NCBI GenBank assembly: GCA_001189495.1
Contig: CP012068.1
Span: 1-64,000, forward strand
Source: Eubacterium sulci ATCC 35585
GTDB taxonomy: Bacteria; Bacillota; Clostridia; Peptostreptococcales; Anaerovoracaceae
Reading direction: 5' to 3'
Length of the DNA: 64,000 nucleotides
A program made the position numbers and the translations under genes. The notes under the pieces are model-generated. The model was not told the DNA's origin. It worked only from the letters and a program-made list of their open reading frames with translations, and did no database searches. Below are positions 40,995-50,978 of this stretch, one piece after another. How positions within the stretch are numbered: the stretch's first letter is position 1; each line of letters opens with the position of its first letter.

Positions 40995-43900
40995 TTATTT
41001 TACTACATCATACGAGCATCCGTCAAATGCTAAATCGAATCTACAAATTCCACGATATTCGCAATATGTACACGGAATCTCTTCTCCGGATTTCTTCGGC
41101 CTTATGTCGATATTTCCACCTACCAAATCCTCGCATAGCTTATCAGTTACGGCCTTAACCTGACCTTGCAGCTCCTCAAATTCAGCTTCACTTAAAAGAG
41201 CCTCGGTCTTCCTGAACTCTCCATCCTTCTTCTTTGATAGAGCAATGACTTCGGAGCTTTCCTCAAACTCACCTGCTATGTTCTTGATAACCTCTGGTTC
41301 GTCGACGAGGATTCCCTTGAGCTTAAACTCACCCTTGAGCTCCTTTGATATCATCTCATTAATACCTGAAGGTCTCTGTCCGCTAATATCTATTTTAGGG
41401 TCTGATATTAAGAAATAGAATACTCCTGCTGGCTTTCTACTCTTGCCCTGCGCAGCTGCAAGGTAAAGCATTAGCTGAAGTCTATATCCTGTTCTCGCCT
41501 CAGTCTTATCAAAGCTCTCGCGCCCCGTCTTATAGTCTATAATCTTTACGCGGTTTCCCGGAAGAAGGTCAACGCGGTCTATTTTGCCCTCTATAAACAC
41601 CTTGCCAGCCTCAGTTTCAACCTCAATTGGCGGGAACTGTCCACGCCTGCCGAAGCGTTCTTCGTAGTAACTCTTTTCTATCTTTCCGACTCTAGCTTGC
41701 TCAACAAGCTGCTTGCACACCTCAAAGCAAGCGGTTTTTGCTCTCTCTAGCCAGTATTTTTCGCGATTTGAGTTCTCAAAGATGCCTTCTCTATACTTGT
41801 GAGACACAGTCTCTATGTAGTTATATACAAGATCCCTAAGCTCGACATTTCCTATCGCCTGCCAGCAGTCCTCGTCACTTAGGTGCTTTGTTACATGCAT
41901 TATCGTCTCGTGATATAGGTCTCCGATTTCTCGTGCAGATACTGCAAATTCGCGCCTTTCCTCGGGTCTTAGACCATAGCTAACAAAATGCGAGAACGGA
42001 CACTTGCTGAATTTTTCTATGCGAGAAGGACTGAGTGAGTAGCTTGCAGCTGATACATCAAAGCTCGTAATCTCATCATTTCTGCGCTCGCTATATAGTC
42101 TTTCTACAATCTCAGCAGGAAGCTTGCTCTGCACATTCTCAAATTCAAGTCCTTCTTCGATACGCTTATATAGTTCTTCTTCATTTTGCCTTAGCCACTC
42201 AGAAACGAGACTCCACCTACTATCGATCTTACCCTCGTACTTAAAATCCTTAAGTGCCTCCGTAAAATGCCTTACCGTATTTGTCTTTCCACCTAGAATT
42301 GAAACTAGCCTTCCACTGGTAACAACATCCTCTTCTTCCCTAATTTCTGGGAACATCGTTAATAGGCGTTCTATGATTTCTGACCTTCTTATCTCTGCAC
42401 CATCGGCATCTGCCATTGAGTAACCGACCCAAAGATATTCCTCAGGCTTGGAGAAGTTTCTATAGATTGCAAGAGTCTCCTCCATCTGGCGCACGTCCTC
42501 ACTGCTATTTTTTATTTCCGCAGCGCAGGTTATATGCTTAAGCTCGCTATCGCTGAAAAGCTGGCTCTCATTAGCTTCTAGTGGTAATATGCCCTCGTTA
42601 GCGCCAAATATCAGCATGGCCTTAACATCGCCACACCTTGTTCTCTGCATAGTTCCGAGCAAAATTTCATCTGAAACAGGAGGTACAACACCTACCTCCA
42701 TCTGTAAAAGCCCTGCTGTCAAAATAGCCGCAAATGTCTTGCCACTGAATCTCTCATTACCCATGAGCTCAATAATCTGCTCAAATGCAGAAATTAACAT
42801 AGGCCAGGTCTGTGTAGTCTCATCAGCCTTGCTCTGCATGGAGTGCGAGCTGAGGCTTTCGACAAGCTCATCTATACGGGATCCAATCTCCGCCTTATTT
42901 ATCAAAAAGTCAACATAGGCCTCGATGAACTCCTTGTTTGTCTTACTGCTCTTATATATTTTCTTAAAGCCATCGAACACCCCTGCAATCTGCTCTCTAA
43001 TCTCATTAAGCCTTGCAAGTCCGTCTTCTCCGTATTCAAAAGCACCCTTTGTAAACGGCGAAAACCACTGGTTTCCACGCACTTTGTACTTTATGGCATA
43101 GTTTTCTATGAAATCAACATCCTCTTCATCTATTCCAATAAAGCCTGTCTTTATAACTCTGAAAACATCTAGCGTTCTCATACTACTGCTTACAGCTTCT
43201 ATCAAAGATACTACAAAGACCGCTATCGGTGATGAAGCAATAGCTCTCTTCTTGTCTGTAAAGATTCCTATACCGTACTCCTGAAATACTCGCTTGAGGA
43301 CCTCTGCACGCTTTGTTTCATTACAAATTACAACAATATCCTTATATCTAAGCTTCTTATCCTCGAGCAAATCAAGAACAAATGAAGCTGCAGATTCAGC
43401 CTCACTGTAGATATTATTGGCTCTGACAATCTTTATGCCGCTAGCATCTGCACCCTCTTCATTAAATGGCGAAAATAGTGACTTCTCTATAGCCTTAATT
43501 CCTGACGATCTCTCGCAAAGCTTCGCATTAGGACTGTCCTTGCCGAGATTATGAACCTTAAACTCGACATTAGATTCCTTGCAAAGCTCTATGAGTCTAT
43601 CACTCATATTTCCGGTTATCTCAAAAATTTCCTCGTCCTTGCAGTGCTCATCGTAGGTGAAGAAAATATTGACATCCTCAGCCTGCCTAATTATAGCTGC
43701 AAGCATCTCTAGGTTCCGATTAGTAAAGCTATCAAAACCATAGATCCAAACTATCTTTCTCTTTAGGCTCTCAGCCATATCTATTCCAGCCGTGTAGAGC
43801 CTTAAAAGGTCCTCTGCATCCGTATATTTATCCCTTATGCTATCCTCGTATTCATCAAATATTAGCTTAATATCAGATAGCTTTCTCCTAGTCAGCTCAT

Positions 43901-44333
43901 CGACTTCAGAAGCTTCATCGTCCATTGAATCTATTACAGTCTGTATGTCTAGATTTGCCTGCTTTGCCTTTGATATAAAGTCATTAATGGACTCCAAAAA
44001 TCCCTGCTTTTGGACAACGCCGCCAAATACCTCAAGCCTATCCTTCTGCTCTGAGAGAATCTTATATAAAAGCATATATCTTCCATACTCGTCGATATAC
44101 GTGTGCGGACTTCTGCCCGTCTCTTCGAGCACATTGCTACCAAACTTTGAAATTGCGCTTATTTCAACATCGAGAAGCACATCAGTATCCATGCGGCTCA
44201 TGGCCTGCTGCTCGGCAACTAGAGTGTACTGGTCAGGCACGATAACTAGAGTCTCTTTGCGAGACTCCTTTATCTTTCCGTATATAAAGCTTTCCTTATC
44301 AAGCGATTCTCTGCTTCGATAGATATTTAGCAT
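40995..44333 (-). CDS. addB: Helicase-nuclease subunit AddB
   Basis: The 1112-residue protein matches AddB of the AddAB double-strand-break repair enzyme. The C-terminal nuclease has VFIEGKIDRVDLLP and VKIIDYKTG (PD-(D/E)XK type), and the iron-sulfur cysteines are in KFSKCPFSHFVSYGL and PCTYCEYRGICRFD. The N-terminal region has VIVPDQYTLVAEQQ, as in other AddB. The place where AddB normally has a Walker A loop reads NIYRSRESLDKES, without the glycines and GK[ST]. The start is secure (AAGGAGAAGAT before the ATG). AddA is not next to it: a tRNA gene follows. Confidence 0.9.
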   Translation of the reverse strand: MLNIYRSRESLDKESFIYGKIKESRKETLVIVPDQYTLVAEQQAMSRMDTDVLLDVEISAISKFGSNVLEETGRSPHTYIDEYGRYMLLYKILSEQKDRLEVFGGVVQKQGFLESINDFISKAKQANLDIQTVIDSMDDEASEVDELTRRKLSDIKLIFDEYEDSIRDKYTDAEDLLRLYTAGIDMAESLKRKIVWIYGFDSFTNRNLEMLAAIIRQAEDVNIFFTYDEHCKDEEIFEITGNMSDRLIELCKESNVEFKVHNLGKDSPNAKLCERSSGIKAIEKSLFSPFNEEGADASGIKIVRANNIYSEAESAASFVLDLLEDKKLRYKDIVVICNETKRAEVLKRVFQEYGIGIFTDKKRAIASSPIAVFVVSLIEAVSSSMRTLDVFRVIKTGFIGIDEEDVDFIENYAIKYKVRGNQWFSPFTKGAFEYGEDGLARLNEIREQIAGVFDGFKKIYKSSKTNKEFIEAYVDFLINKAEIGSRIDELVESLSSHSMQSKADETTQTWPMLISAFEQIIELMGNERFSGKTFAAILTAGLLQMEVGVVPPVSDEILLGTMQRTRCGDVKAMLIFGANEGILPLEANESQLFSDSELKHITCAAEIKNSSEDVRQMEETLAIYRNFSKPEEYLWVGYSMADADGAEIRRSEIIERLLTMFPEIREEEDVVTSGRLVSILGGKTNTVRHFTEALKDFKYEGKIDSRWSLVSEWLRQNEEELYKRIEEGLEFENVQSKLPAEIVERLYSERRNDEITSFDVSAASYSLSPSRIEKFSKCPFSHFVSYGLRPEERREFAVSAREIGDLYHETIMHVTKHLSDEDCWQAIGNVELRDLVYNYIETVSHKYREGIFENSNREKYWLERAKTACFEVCKQLVEQARVGKIEKSYYEERFGRRGQFPPIEVETEAGKVFIEGKIDRVDLLPGNRVKIIDYKTGRESFDKTEARTGYRLQLMLYLAAAQGKSRKPAGVFYFLISDPKIDISGQRPSGINEMISKELKGEFKLKGILVDEPEVIKNIAGEFEESSEVIALSKKKDGEFRKTEALLSEAEFEELQGQVKAVTDKLCEDLVGGNIDIRPKKSGEEIPCTYCEYRGICRFDLAFDGCSYDVVK

Positions 44334-44360
44334 ATCTTCTCCTTAATCAAAGGCTAAAAA

Positions 44361-46529
44361 TTATAGTTTCATTGTGAGAGATACCTTGCCTCTCTCCTTA
44401 TCTATTCCGATTATACGAACCTTAACTGTATCGCCAACGGAAACGACGTCCATCGGGTGTTTTACAAACTTATCGCTTAATTGCGATACATGTACGAGTC
44501 CGTCATTCTTAACACCTATGTCAACAAAGGCACCAAAGTCTACGACATTACGGACAGTACCACTCATCTCCATGCCTTCCTTGAGGTCCTCGAAGCTTCT
44601 AACATCATTTCTAAAAACAACTGGTGGTGCATCTTCTCTAGGATCTCTGCCTGGCTTACGTAGCTCAGCAATGATATCCTTGACTGTAAACTCACCAATT
44701 CCAATATCTTCAGCCATCTTGCGCACACTCTCCTTCTCGGTCTTAGCGGGGTATGCTGACTTGATCTTATCGTCTATAACCTGCACTCCACCCTTAATAT
44801 CGCTTTCGGAGATGCCGATTTTCTTCATCAAAATTCTGCTAACCTCATACGACTCAGGGTGCACTGATGTTGAATCAAGCACCTCTTTTCCATCGCTAAT
44901 GCGAAGGAAGCCTGCGCACTGCTCATATGCCTTAGGCCCTAGCTTTGCAACCTTAAGAAGCTGCTTTCTGTCAGTGAACTTGCCGTTTTCTTCTCTATAT
45001 GCAACGATGTTCTTTGCCACGCTACTGCTGATTCCTGCAACATAGGAAAGAAGTGATGGAGATGCTGTGTTTAGGTCAACTCCAACTCTATTTACGCAGT
45101 CCTCGACTACTGCACCAAGCGCTTCACTCAGGTTCTTCTGGTTCATATCGTGCTGATACTGACCCACGCCTATGTGCTTAGGGTCTATCTTAACTAGCTC
45201 AGCCAGTGGATCCTGAAGCCTTCTGCCAAGTGACATTGCTCCTCTTGTCGTCACATCAAGGTCTGGGTATTCCTCGCTTGCGAGCTTTGATGCTGAATAT
45301 ACGGAGGCCCCACCTTCGTTAACTATGGTGTACTGAATCTGATAGCTATTCTTCTTTAGGAAGTTTGCAACTACTTCCTCAGTTTCTCTAGAAGCTGTTC
45401 CGTTTCCTATTACGATTACATCTATCTTGTATTTATCAATGATTTTCTTGAGCGTTCTCTCAGTGCCTGCGACATCGCACTTAGGCTCAGTAGGATAGAT
45501 TGTCGTGTAAGCAAGAAGCTTTCCGGTCTCGTCGATTACCGCAACCTTGCAGCCCGTTCTAAATCCTGGATCTATACTGATAATTCTCTTGCCACGAACC
45601 GGCGGAACCATGAGAAGCTTTTCGGTGTTACCTGCAAAGACCTTAATCGCCTCAGCTTCAGCTCTTTCGGTCAAAAGATTTCTCATCTCGCGCTCTACAG
45701 ATGGCGCAATCAGTCTCTTATATGCATCTTCTATAGTCTCGATAAGTAATGGCTTAAAGATGGAATCCTGCCTAATTACCTCTTTCTCAAGCAAACGAAG
45801 GATGGAGTCTGCATCTATGCTCACCTTAACCTTGAGCTTGCCCTCCTTCTCTCCACGGTTTACTGCAAGAACCCTATGGTTTGGAATCTTGCATATCGCC
45901 TCATGCTTGCCGTAGTACATATCGTAGACGGTCTTCTCCTCTGCATCCACAGCTTCAGTCTCTATGAGTCCGTGCTTATAGTATCTGTCACGAACCTCGC
46001 TAATCAAATCGGCATTATCTGCAATCATCTCAGCGATGATATCGCAAGCGCCCTGAATAGCCTCTTCTGCTGTCTCGACTTCCTTTTCGGGGTCAACAAA
46101 AGGCTCAGCTACCTTAAGCACATCACCGCTCCTCGTCTGCTGCATGTAAATTATAAGCGCAAGTGGTTCAAGGCCCTTAGCCTTAGCCTTTCCTGCTCTT
46201 GTGGTCTTCTTCTGCTTAAAAGGCTTATACAGATCCTCAACCCTCTGCAGAATCTCGGCTTTCTCAATCTCTGCCTTTAGTTCATCCGTAAGCTTACCCT
46301 GCTCCTCAATACTTCGAAGAACCTCCTGTTTACGTTCCTCGAGCCCTCTTAGGTATCTGAGTCTTTCGTCGATGGCACGAAGCTGCTCATCGTTTAGTCC
46401 TCCCGTAACGTCCTTTCGGTATCTTGCAATAAAAGGCACCGTGTTACCCTCATCAATCAGCTTAACCGCCTGCTCAATCTGTACCTTCTTGACACCGAAT
46501 TCCTCGGTAAGTTTTACAATAATATCCAT
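44361..46529 (-). CDS. tex: Tex-family S1 RNA-binding protein
   Basis: Tex (about 722 residues) is a conserved transcription-associated nucleic-acid-binding protein. It has the N-terminal helical part (VKLIDEGNTVPFIARYRKDVTG in part), the YqgF RNase-H-like domain (IISIDPGFRTGCKVAVID), helix-hairpin-helix motifs (NTASPSLLSYVAGISSSVAKNI in part) and a C-terminal S1 domain (MEMSGTVRNVVDFGAFVDIG, GLVHVSQLSDKFVKHP). I start at ATG 46529 (MDIIVKL), with AAAAGGATTTAT upstream; the longer frame lacks a binding site. It lies 27 bases upstream of addB on the same strand. Confidence 0.95.
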   Translation of the reverse strand: MDIIVKLTEEFGVKKVQIEQAVKLIDEGNTVPFIARYRKDVTGGLNDEQLRAIDERLRYLRGLEERKQEVLRSIEEQGKLTDELKAEIEKAEILQRVEDLYKPFKQKKTTRAGKAKAKGLEPLALIIYMQQTRSGDVLKVAEPFVDPEKEVETAEEAIQGACDIIAEMIADNADLISEVRDRYYKHGLIETEAVDAEEKTVYDMYYGKHEAICKIPNHRVLAVNRGEKEGKLKVKVSIDADSILRLLEKEVIRQDSIFKPLLIETIEDAYKRLIAPSVEREMRNLLTERAEAEAIKVFAGNTEKLLMVPPVRGKRIISIDPGFRTGCKVAVIDETGKLLAYTTIYPTEPKCDVAGTERTLKKIIDKYKIDVIVIGNGTASRETEEVVANFLKKNSYQIQYTIVNEGGASVYSASKLASEEYPDLDVTTRGAMSLGRRLQDPLAELVKIDPKHIGVGQYQHDMNQKNLSEALGAVVEDCVNRVGVDLNTASPSLLSYVAGISSSVAKNIVAYREENGKFTDRKQLLKVAKLGPKAYEQCAGFLRISDGKEVLDSTSVHPESYEVSRILMKKIGISESDIKGGVQVIDDKIKSAYPAKTEKESVRKMAEDIGIGEFTVKDIIAELRKPGRDPREDAPPVVFRNDVRSFEDLKEGMEMSGTVRNVVDFGAFVDIGVKNDGLVHVSQLSDKFVKHPMDVVSVGDTVKVRIIGIDKERGKVSLTMKL

Positions 46530-46675
46530 ATAAATCCTTTTCTCTATTGATTTTGCAAGGTGCTGTAGAGCGCGATACAAGTTCCCTACGCTCGCACCAA
46601 GCAGATTTTACTAACTACCCATATATTATACTAGAATCAAAGCCATTTGTGGCAAACTTTCCGTTTTCCCCATAC

Positions 46676-46708
46676 TAAAAAACGACCGGGATCTATATCC
46701 CAAGTCGT
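46676..46708 (-). terminator. Intrinsic terminator of the amino-acid ABC operon
   Basis: On the minus strand ACGAC-TT-GGGAT, a 4-base loop, ATCCC-G-GTCGT and TTTTTT follow in order, a stem of 10 bp with a small bulge. It lies 15 bp after the ABC ATPase stop and isolates it from tex. Confidence 0.85.
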
Positions 46709-46723
46709 CTCCTGAAGTTGGAT

Positions 46724-47443
46724 TTACTTTAAAAAGCTTGAAACGAAGGCCTTTGTTCTTTCGTTTTGTGGGTTTGTAAAGATCTGCTCTGCAGTTCCTT
46801 CCTCGACAATTTTTCCATCAGTCATAAATATAACCTGATCAGAAATCTCGCGAGCAAAACCCATCTCATGTGTAACGATAAGCATAGTCATTCCAGAGGA
46901 AGCGAGCTTTTTCATTACATCTAAAACCTCTCCTACCATCTCTGGGTCAAGCGCAGATGTTGGCTCATCAAAGAGAATAATCTCCGGTTCCATCGCTAGA
47001 GCGCGCGCTATGGCAACCCTCTGTTTTTGACCACCTGACAGGCTCTTAGGATAAGCATCCTTCTTGTCAGCAAGTCCTACTATTTGAAGAAGCTGCATCG
47101 CCTTCTTATTTGCTTCCACCTTGCTCATGCCTTTGACATTAATAGGTGCTGCTGTGATATTCTTTAGCACCGTCAAATTATTAAATAGGTTAAAGTTTTG
47201 AAAAACCATAGCGGTCTTAGTCCTAACAGCTCTGAGGTTATTTTCTGTGACAAGCTCGCCATCGATGTAGATTTCCCCAGAATCCTTTTTTTCCAAACCA
47301 TTTATGCAGCGAAGCGTCGTGCTTTTTCCAGAGCCAGACGAGCCGATAATGGAGGTGACCTTGCCCTCCTGAACGGAGAAGCTAACGTCATCTACGGCCA
47401 TTGCACCGCCAAAACTTTTAGTTAAATTTTTTACCTCAATCAT
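46724..47443 (-). CDS. Polar amino-acid ABC transporter, ATP-binding protein
   Basis: The 239-residue ATPase has Walker [16 protein letters not shown], signature [15 protein letters not shown], Walker [16 protein letters not shown] and switch histidine LIVTHEMGF. The lengths and sequence are those of the GlnQ/ArtP/TcyC group that powers amino-acid importers. It lies 10 bases after the permease gene and is the last gene of the three-gene operon. The exact amino acid cannot be told. Confidence 0.93.
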   Translation of the reverse strand: MIEVKNLTKSFGGAMAVDDVSFSVQEGKVTSIIGSSGSGKSTTLRCINGLEKKDSGEIYIDGELVTENNLRAVRTKTAMVFQNFNLFNNLTVLKNITAAPINVKGMSKVEANKKAMQLLQIVGLADKKDAYPKSLSGGQKQRVAIARALAMEPEIILFDEPTSALDPEMVGEVLDVMKKLASSGMTMLIVTHEMGFAREISDQVIFMTDGKIVEEGTAEQIFTNPQNERTKAFVSSFLK

Positions 47444-47453
47444 CTAATCTGCC

Positions 47454-48116
47454 TCACATTTTCTTCCAATTGTTTTCTAATGCACCAACCAGCTTTGATA
47501 GCGGAATTGTCATCAAAAGGTATACTAGCGCAGCGCCTATATACGCCTCAAAAGTGTTGTAAGTTGAGGCATTCCACAGCTGTGCACTTCTTAGAATCTC
47601 TATGACACCAACATAGGAAAGCACTGCAGTCTCCTTAATCATGGTTACAAACTCGTTACCAAACGAAGGTATAACTATCCTTAAGGCCTGTGGAAGCACA
47701 ATTAGTCTGTTTACTTGAGCCTTTGTCATTCCAATTGATAGAGCCGCTTCACGCTGACCCTTATCAACAGCCTGTATTCCCCCACGAATAACCTCAGCCA
47801 TATATGCAGCACTGTTTAAGCCGCAAACTATAAAAGCTGGAATTAGAAGTACGCTCCACTTGAAATCTACATTGTGTTGCTGTAGAAAGTATGGTATTCC
47901 GTATGCTAAAACTAGCGCCTGAACTATCAGCGGAGTTCCCCTTACAATCTCAATATATATTCCGGAAATTACCTTTAAGGGCTTTTTTTCCGAAGTCCTC
48001 ATAAGCGCTAGTACTAGTCCAAGAAGTACGCCTATAACTAGTGCAAAGAAACTCACACTAAGCGTTATTGGCAAGCCTTTCAGCGCAACTAGAAAGCCCT
48101 CAACATATAAACCCAT
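47454..48116 (-). CDS. Polar amino-acid ABC transporter, permease
   Basis: The 220-residue protein has about five membrane spans (start GLYVEGFLVALKGLPITLSV) and the permease EAA-type loop GIQAVDKGQREAALSIGMTKAQ that contacts the ATPase. EIVRGTPLIVQALVLAYGIP is typical of the HisM/GlnP family. Only one permease gene is present, so it probably forms a homodimer. It overlaps nothing but is two bases from the binding-protein gene. Confidence 0.93.
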   Translation of the reverse strand: MGLYVEGFLVALKGLPITLSVSFFALVIGVLLGLVLALMRTSEKKPLKVISGIYIEIVRGTPLIVQALVLAYGIPYFLQQHNVDFKWSVLLIPAFIVCGLNSAAYMAEVIRGGIQAVDKGQREAALSIGMTKAQVNRLIVLPQALRIVIPSFGNEFVTMIKETAVLSYVGVIEILRSAQLWNASTYNTFEAYIGAALVYLLMTIPLSKLVGALENNWKKM

Positions 48117-48118
48117 AC

Positions 48119-48904
48119 TTATTTTCCCTCAAACCACTTCTTGTATAGCTTCTCGTATGTTCCATCCTTTTTGATGTTTTCAAGACCCTTGTTGATCTTT
48201 TCGAGAAGTTCTTTGTCGCCCTTTGCTACTGCAAAAGCGTATGACTCAGCGTCTAGAGTCTCTCCAACCGTCTTGAATGCCTTGTTTGCCTTAACTGCAC
48301 GGTCTGCAACTGGCTTATCGATTATCAAAGCATCCACGTCGCCGTTTTTAACCTGAAGAAGACATGTATCTACGCCGTCGTTAACCTTAACATCTTTGAT
48401 TTTGCCCTGTTCCTTTAGCTCATTTGCCTTATCTGCACCTGTTGTACCAATCTGAACTGCAACAGTCATATCTGGAGTAAGGTCATCGATTCCCTTAATA
48501 GTTGTGTTGTCTGATTTTACTAGAACTGCATTTCCACTGTCATAGTATGTGTTTGAGAAATCAACCTTTTTAACACGATCTTCGTTTGCAGTCATGCCAG
48601 CTGCGATAACATCACAGTTCTTAGCGTTTACTGCCGGGATAAGAGCATCAAAGCCAAATGACTTAAACTCAACATCAAAACCCTGATCCTTTCCAATTGC
48701 CTTCATAAGGTCCATATCAAAGCCTACGATGTTTCCATCTGCATCTGTTGTATCAAATGGTGCAAAGGTCGGCTCCGTACCAACAACATAGGTTTTCTTT
48801 TCCTTGTTATCATAATTCTTTTTTCCACACGCTGTTACTCCAACCACCATCGCTAGAGCTACTGTAAGCACTACTGTTTTCTTAAGTAAATTCTTTCCTT
48901 TCAT
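48119..48904 (-). CDS. Amino-acid ABC transporter, substrate-binding lipoprotein
   Basis: The protein of about 261 residues has a signal peptide with lipobox-like VTAC (KTVVLTVALAMVVGVTAC). The solute-binding family 3 fold follows: VVGTEPTFAPFDTTDADGNI, VGFDMDLMKAIGKDQGF, AGMTANEDRVKKVDFSNTYY, AVQIGTTG and INKGLENIKKDGTYEKLYKKW. It captures a polar amino acid outside the cell. I start at ATG 48904 (MKGKNLL); AGAGGGGAAAGCGAA precedes it. It is the first gene of the operon, with a promoter at 48967-48995. Confidence 0.92.
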   Translation of the reverse strand: MKGKNLLKKTVVLTVALAMVVGVTACGKKNYDNKEKKTYVVGTEPTFAPFDTTDADGNIVGFDMDLMKAIGKDQGFDVEFKSFGFDALIPAVNAKNCDVIAAGMTANEDRVKKVDFSNTYYDSGNAVLVKSDNTTIKGIDDLTPDMTVAVQIGTTGADKANELKEQGKIKDVKVNDGVDTCLLQVKNGDVDALIIDKPVADRAVKANKAFKTVGETLDAESYAFAVAKGDKELLEKINKGLENIKKDGTYEKLYKKWFEGK

Positions 48905-48966
48905 TTCGCTTTCCCCTCTCAAGTAATTTATACTTATTCCTTAAATAGAATTTTTATCATAGGGTA

Positions 48967-48995
48967 ATTATACATTGTCATTTATAATTATGCAA
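48967..48995 (-). promoter_or_regulatory. Promoter of the amino-acid ABC operon
   Basis: On the minus strand TTGCAT (48990-48995), 17 bp and TATAAT (48967-48972) form a strong sigma-A promoter. The 60-base leader shows no clear riboswitch. The stretch 49000-49170 is AT-rich and otherwise empty. Confidence 0.65.
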
Positions 48996-49177
48996 GTATT
49001 ATTTTATATTTTTCTTTTTTATGTATAGGCATTTTTAAAAACCCTATTATTTCAATGCTTTACAAAACTAAATTATTCATTTTCATTATATATATGCAAA
49101 AACTTTCTTCATATTAATAGTTTGAATGCTTGCCATTTGAATAATGAGAAACAAGGTGAATTAGTTAGTCTCATCTA

Positions 49178-49186
49178 TGCTATAAT
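49178..49186 (+). promoter_or_regulatory. Extended -10 promoter of the RocB-like operon
   Basis: TGCTATAAT (TG at 49178-49179, TATAAT at 49181-49186) lies 30 bases before the first RocB-like gene. No good -35 box is seen. It diverges from the ABC operon promoter. Confidence 0.55.
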
Positions 49187-49216
49187 GCATACTAATAGAT
49201 AAAGGAGATGATTTAT

Positions 49217-50854
49217 ATGAAAGACAGAATTCTAGAGGTCCTAACTAAGCTTGTTGCCTGCGAAAGTATCAGCAGCACGCCAAAAGAGCCGTCGGCCTCA
49301 GTATATGTCAATGATTTTATTAAACAGATACCTTATTTCCAGGAGCATCCTGAGCTATGCGGTGCATATGAGATACCAAACGATCCCTTCGGACGCACGG
49401 TCCCATACGCACTTGTTTTAGGTAAGAGCCCAAATACTGTTATTCTTTCAGGACATATAGATGTAGTTTCTACAGAAGTTTACGGTGATGCAGAGCCACT
49501 TGCCTTCACACTAGGCCCTGAACTAGAGGCTAAGCTTGCTACTAAGGATTTGAACGAGGTTCAGAGAAAAGACCTTGAGTCAGGCGAATGGCTTTGGGGT
49601 CGCGGAGCAGCTGATATGAAGGGCGGTATTGCAATCGCCATGGTTCTTCTAGAGAAATATGCAAAGCTCGCCCAAGAAGGCAAGCTAGAAGGCTCATACC
49701 TCTTCTCTGCAGTTGCAGATGAGGAATGCTACTCAGCAGGAATGAGAGCAATAATGCCAAAGTATCTAGAGCTTAAGAATAAATATTCACTGAACTTTAA
49801 GCTTTTGATAGATCCAGAGCCAGCATCTGAGGATGGACCTGCACAGGTTCTCTCGCTAGGTTCAATCGGAAAGACCATGCCAGTTATTATGACTCAGGGA
49901 GCTGTTGCCCACATCGGTCACTGCTATAACGGTATGTCATCACTCAACATGCTAGCTGGAATATACCAAAGAACGGGAGGTAGCCTAGAGTTCGTCGATG
50001 TCTATAAGGATGAGTCCTCAATGCCGCTAAACTGGCAATATATGAGAGATATCAAAGAGACCTACGATGTTTCTCTACCATTCCGCTCAAGCGGATACAT
50101 GACAGTGTTAAGCTTCAAGACAACAATTTCTGAGACACTTGCAAAGCTAAAGAAAATCTGCGTTGAGGTCTTTGATGAAGAGGTTAATAAGCTTAACGCT
50201 CAGTATCAGGAGTTCAAGAAGCACAACCGCTTCGAGACCAAAGAGAAAATCTACTATCCAAACTGCGTCTACACGGTTTCTGAGCTATGCGATAAACTGC
50301 GCGAAAAGGATGGCGCTGCCTTTGATGAGTTCTACGATAAGCTCTACGATCAGGCTAAGGATATGGTTGCCAAAGGAAAAAGTTATCCAGATGCTACCAT
50401 CTACCTTATGGATAAACTTTTGAGCTATGCGGACATAAAGCAGCCAGTCGTTTTGATAGGTATGGCTCCACCATATTATCCTGCAACTCACAGCGACCAG
50501 ATTGAAGGCCGCGAGGGCTACGGAAGCAAGGTTTTCGAGTTTGCTAAGAAGCTTTCAGAAGAGAAGTTTGGACAAGCTTTGACATCGGAGCACTACTTCA
50601 CTGGAATCTCCGATAACAGCTATACATCAATTCCAGACCTAGACTTTGATGAGATAACAGCTAACTACCCTATGTGGGGAAGCGCATACAGCCTTGACTT
50701 TGAGGCGATCAAAGAAATCTCGGTACCTTCTATCCTATACGGACCTATCGGCAGAGAATATCACCAGTGGTCGGAACGCGTTAATAAACGCAGCCTCTTT
50801 GAGGTTATGCCAGAGATGATTCAGAGCGTTATCGAGTTTGCTTGGGAGAACTAG
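49217..50854 (+). CDS. RocB-like M20-family peptidase 1
   Basis: The protein (about 545 residues) has the M20 metallopeptidase layout: SGHIDVVSTEVYG (metal His and Asp), WGRGAADMKGGIAIA (bridging Asp) and VADEECYSAG (Glu pair). Its length and C-terminal extension resemble RocB of Bacillus, found with arginine-utilisation genes but of unproven reaction. I use ATG 49217 (MKDRILEV), since AAAGGAG is 9 bases upstream; the ATG at 49208 abuts it. It probably acts on a dipeptide or an amidated amino acid in the cytoplasm (no signal peptide). It is followed by a second, related gene. Confidence 0.85.
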   Translation: MKDRILEVLTKLVACESISSTPKEPSASVYVNDFIKQIPYFQEHPELCGAYEIPNDPFGRTVPYALVLGKSPNTVILSGHIDVVSTEVYGDAEPLAFTLGPELEAKLATKDLNEVQRKDLESGEWLWGRGAADMKGGIAIAMVLLEKYAKLAQEGKLEGSYLFSAVADEECYSAGMRAIMPKYLELKNKYSLNFKLLIDPEPASEDGPAQVLSLGSIGKTMPVIMTQGAVAHIGHCYNGMSSLNMLAGIYQRTGGSLEFVDVYKDESSMPLNWQYMRDIKETYDVSLPFRSSGYMTVLSFKTTISETLAKLKKICVEVFDEEVNKLNAQYQEFKKHNRFETKEKIYYPNCVYTVSELCDKLREKDGAAFDEFYDKLYDQAKDMVAKGKSYPDATIYLMDKLLSYADIKQPVVLIGMAPPYYPATHSDQIEGREGYGSKVFEFAKKLSEEKFGQALTSEHYFTGISDNSYTSIPDLDFDEITANYPMWGSAYSLDFEAIKEISVPSILYGPIGREYHQWSERVNKRSLFEVMPEMIQSVIEFAWEN

Positions 50855-50978
50855 AGCTCGCTTTGATGTAAAAAGCCAATCGGCGTTTGGGCAGGCTAGT
50901 GCTTGCCAGTAAGATATTGTTTTTAAGAGTCAAATTAGGGCTCTTGAATATATGCATTTAAACAATGGGAGGAAAAAA

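Noticed and set aside
48900-49210. The switch from mostly minus to mostly plus genes near 49 kb might mark a replication origin.
   Set aside because: There is no dnaA, dnaN or gyrB, no DnaA-box cluster and no AT-rich unwinding element, and other strand switches occur nearby. It is simply a divergent promoter region.
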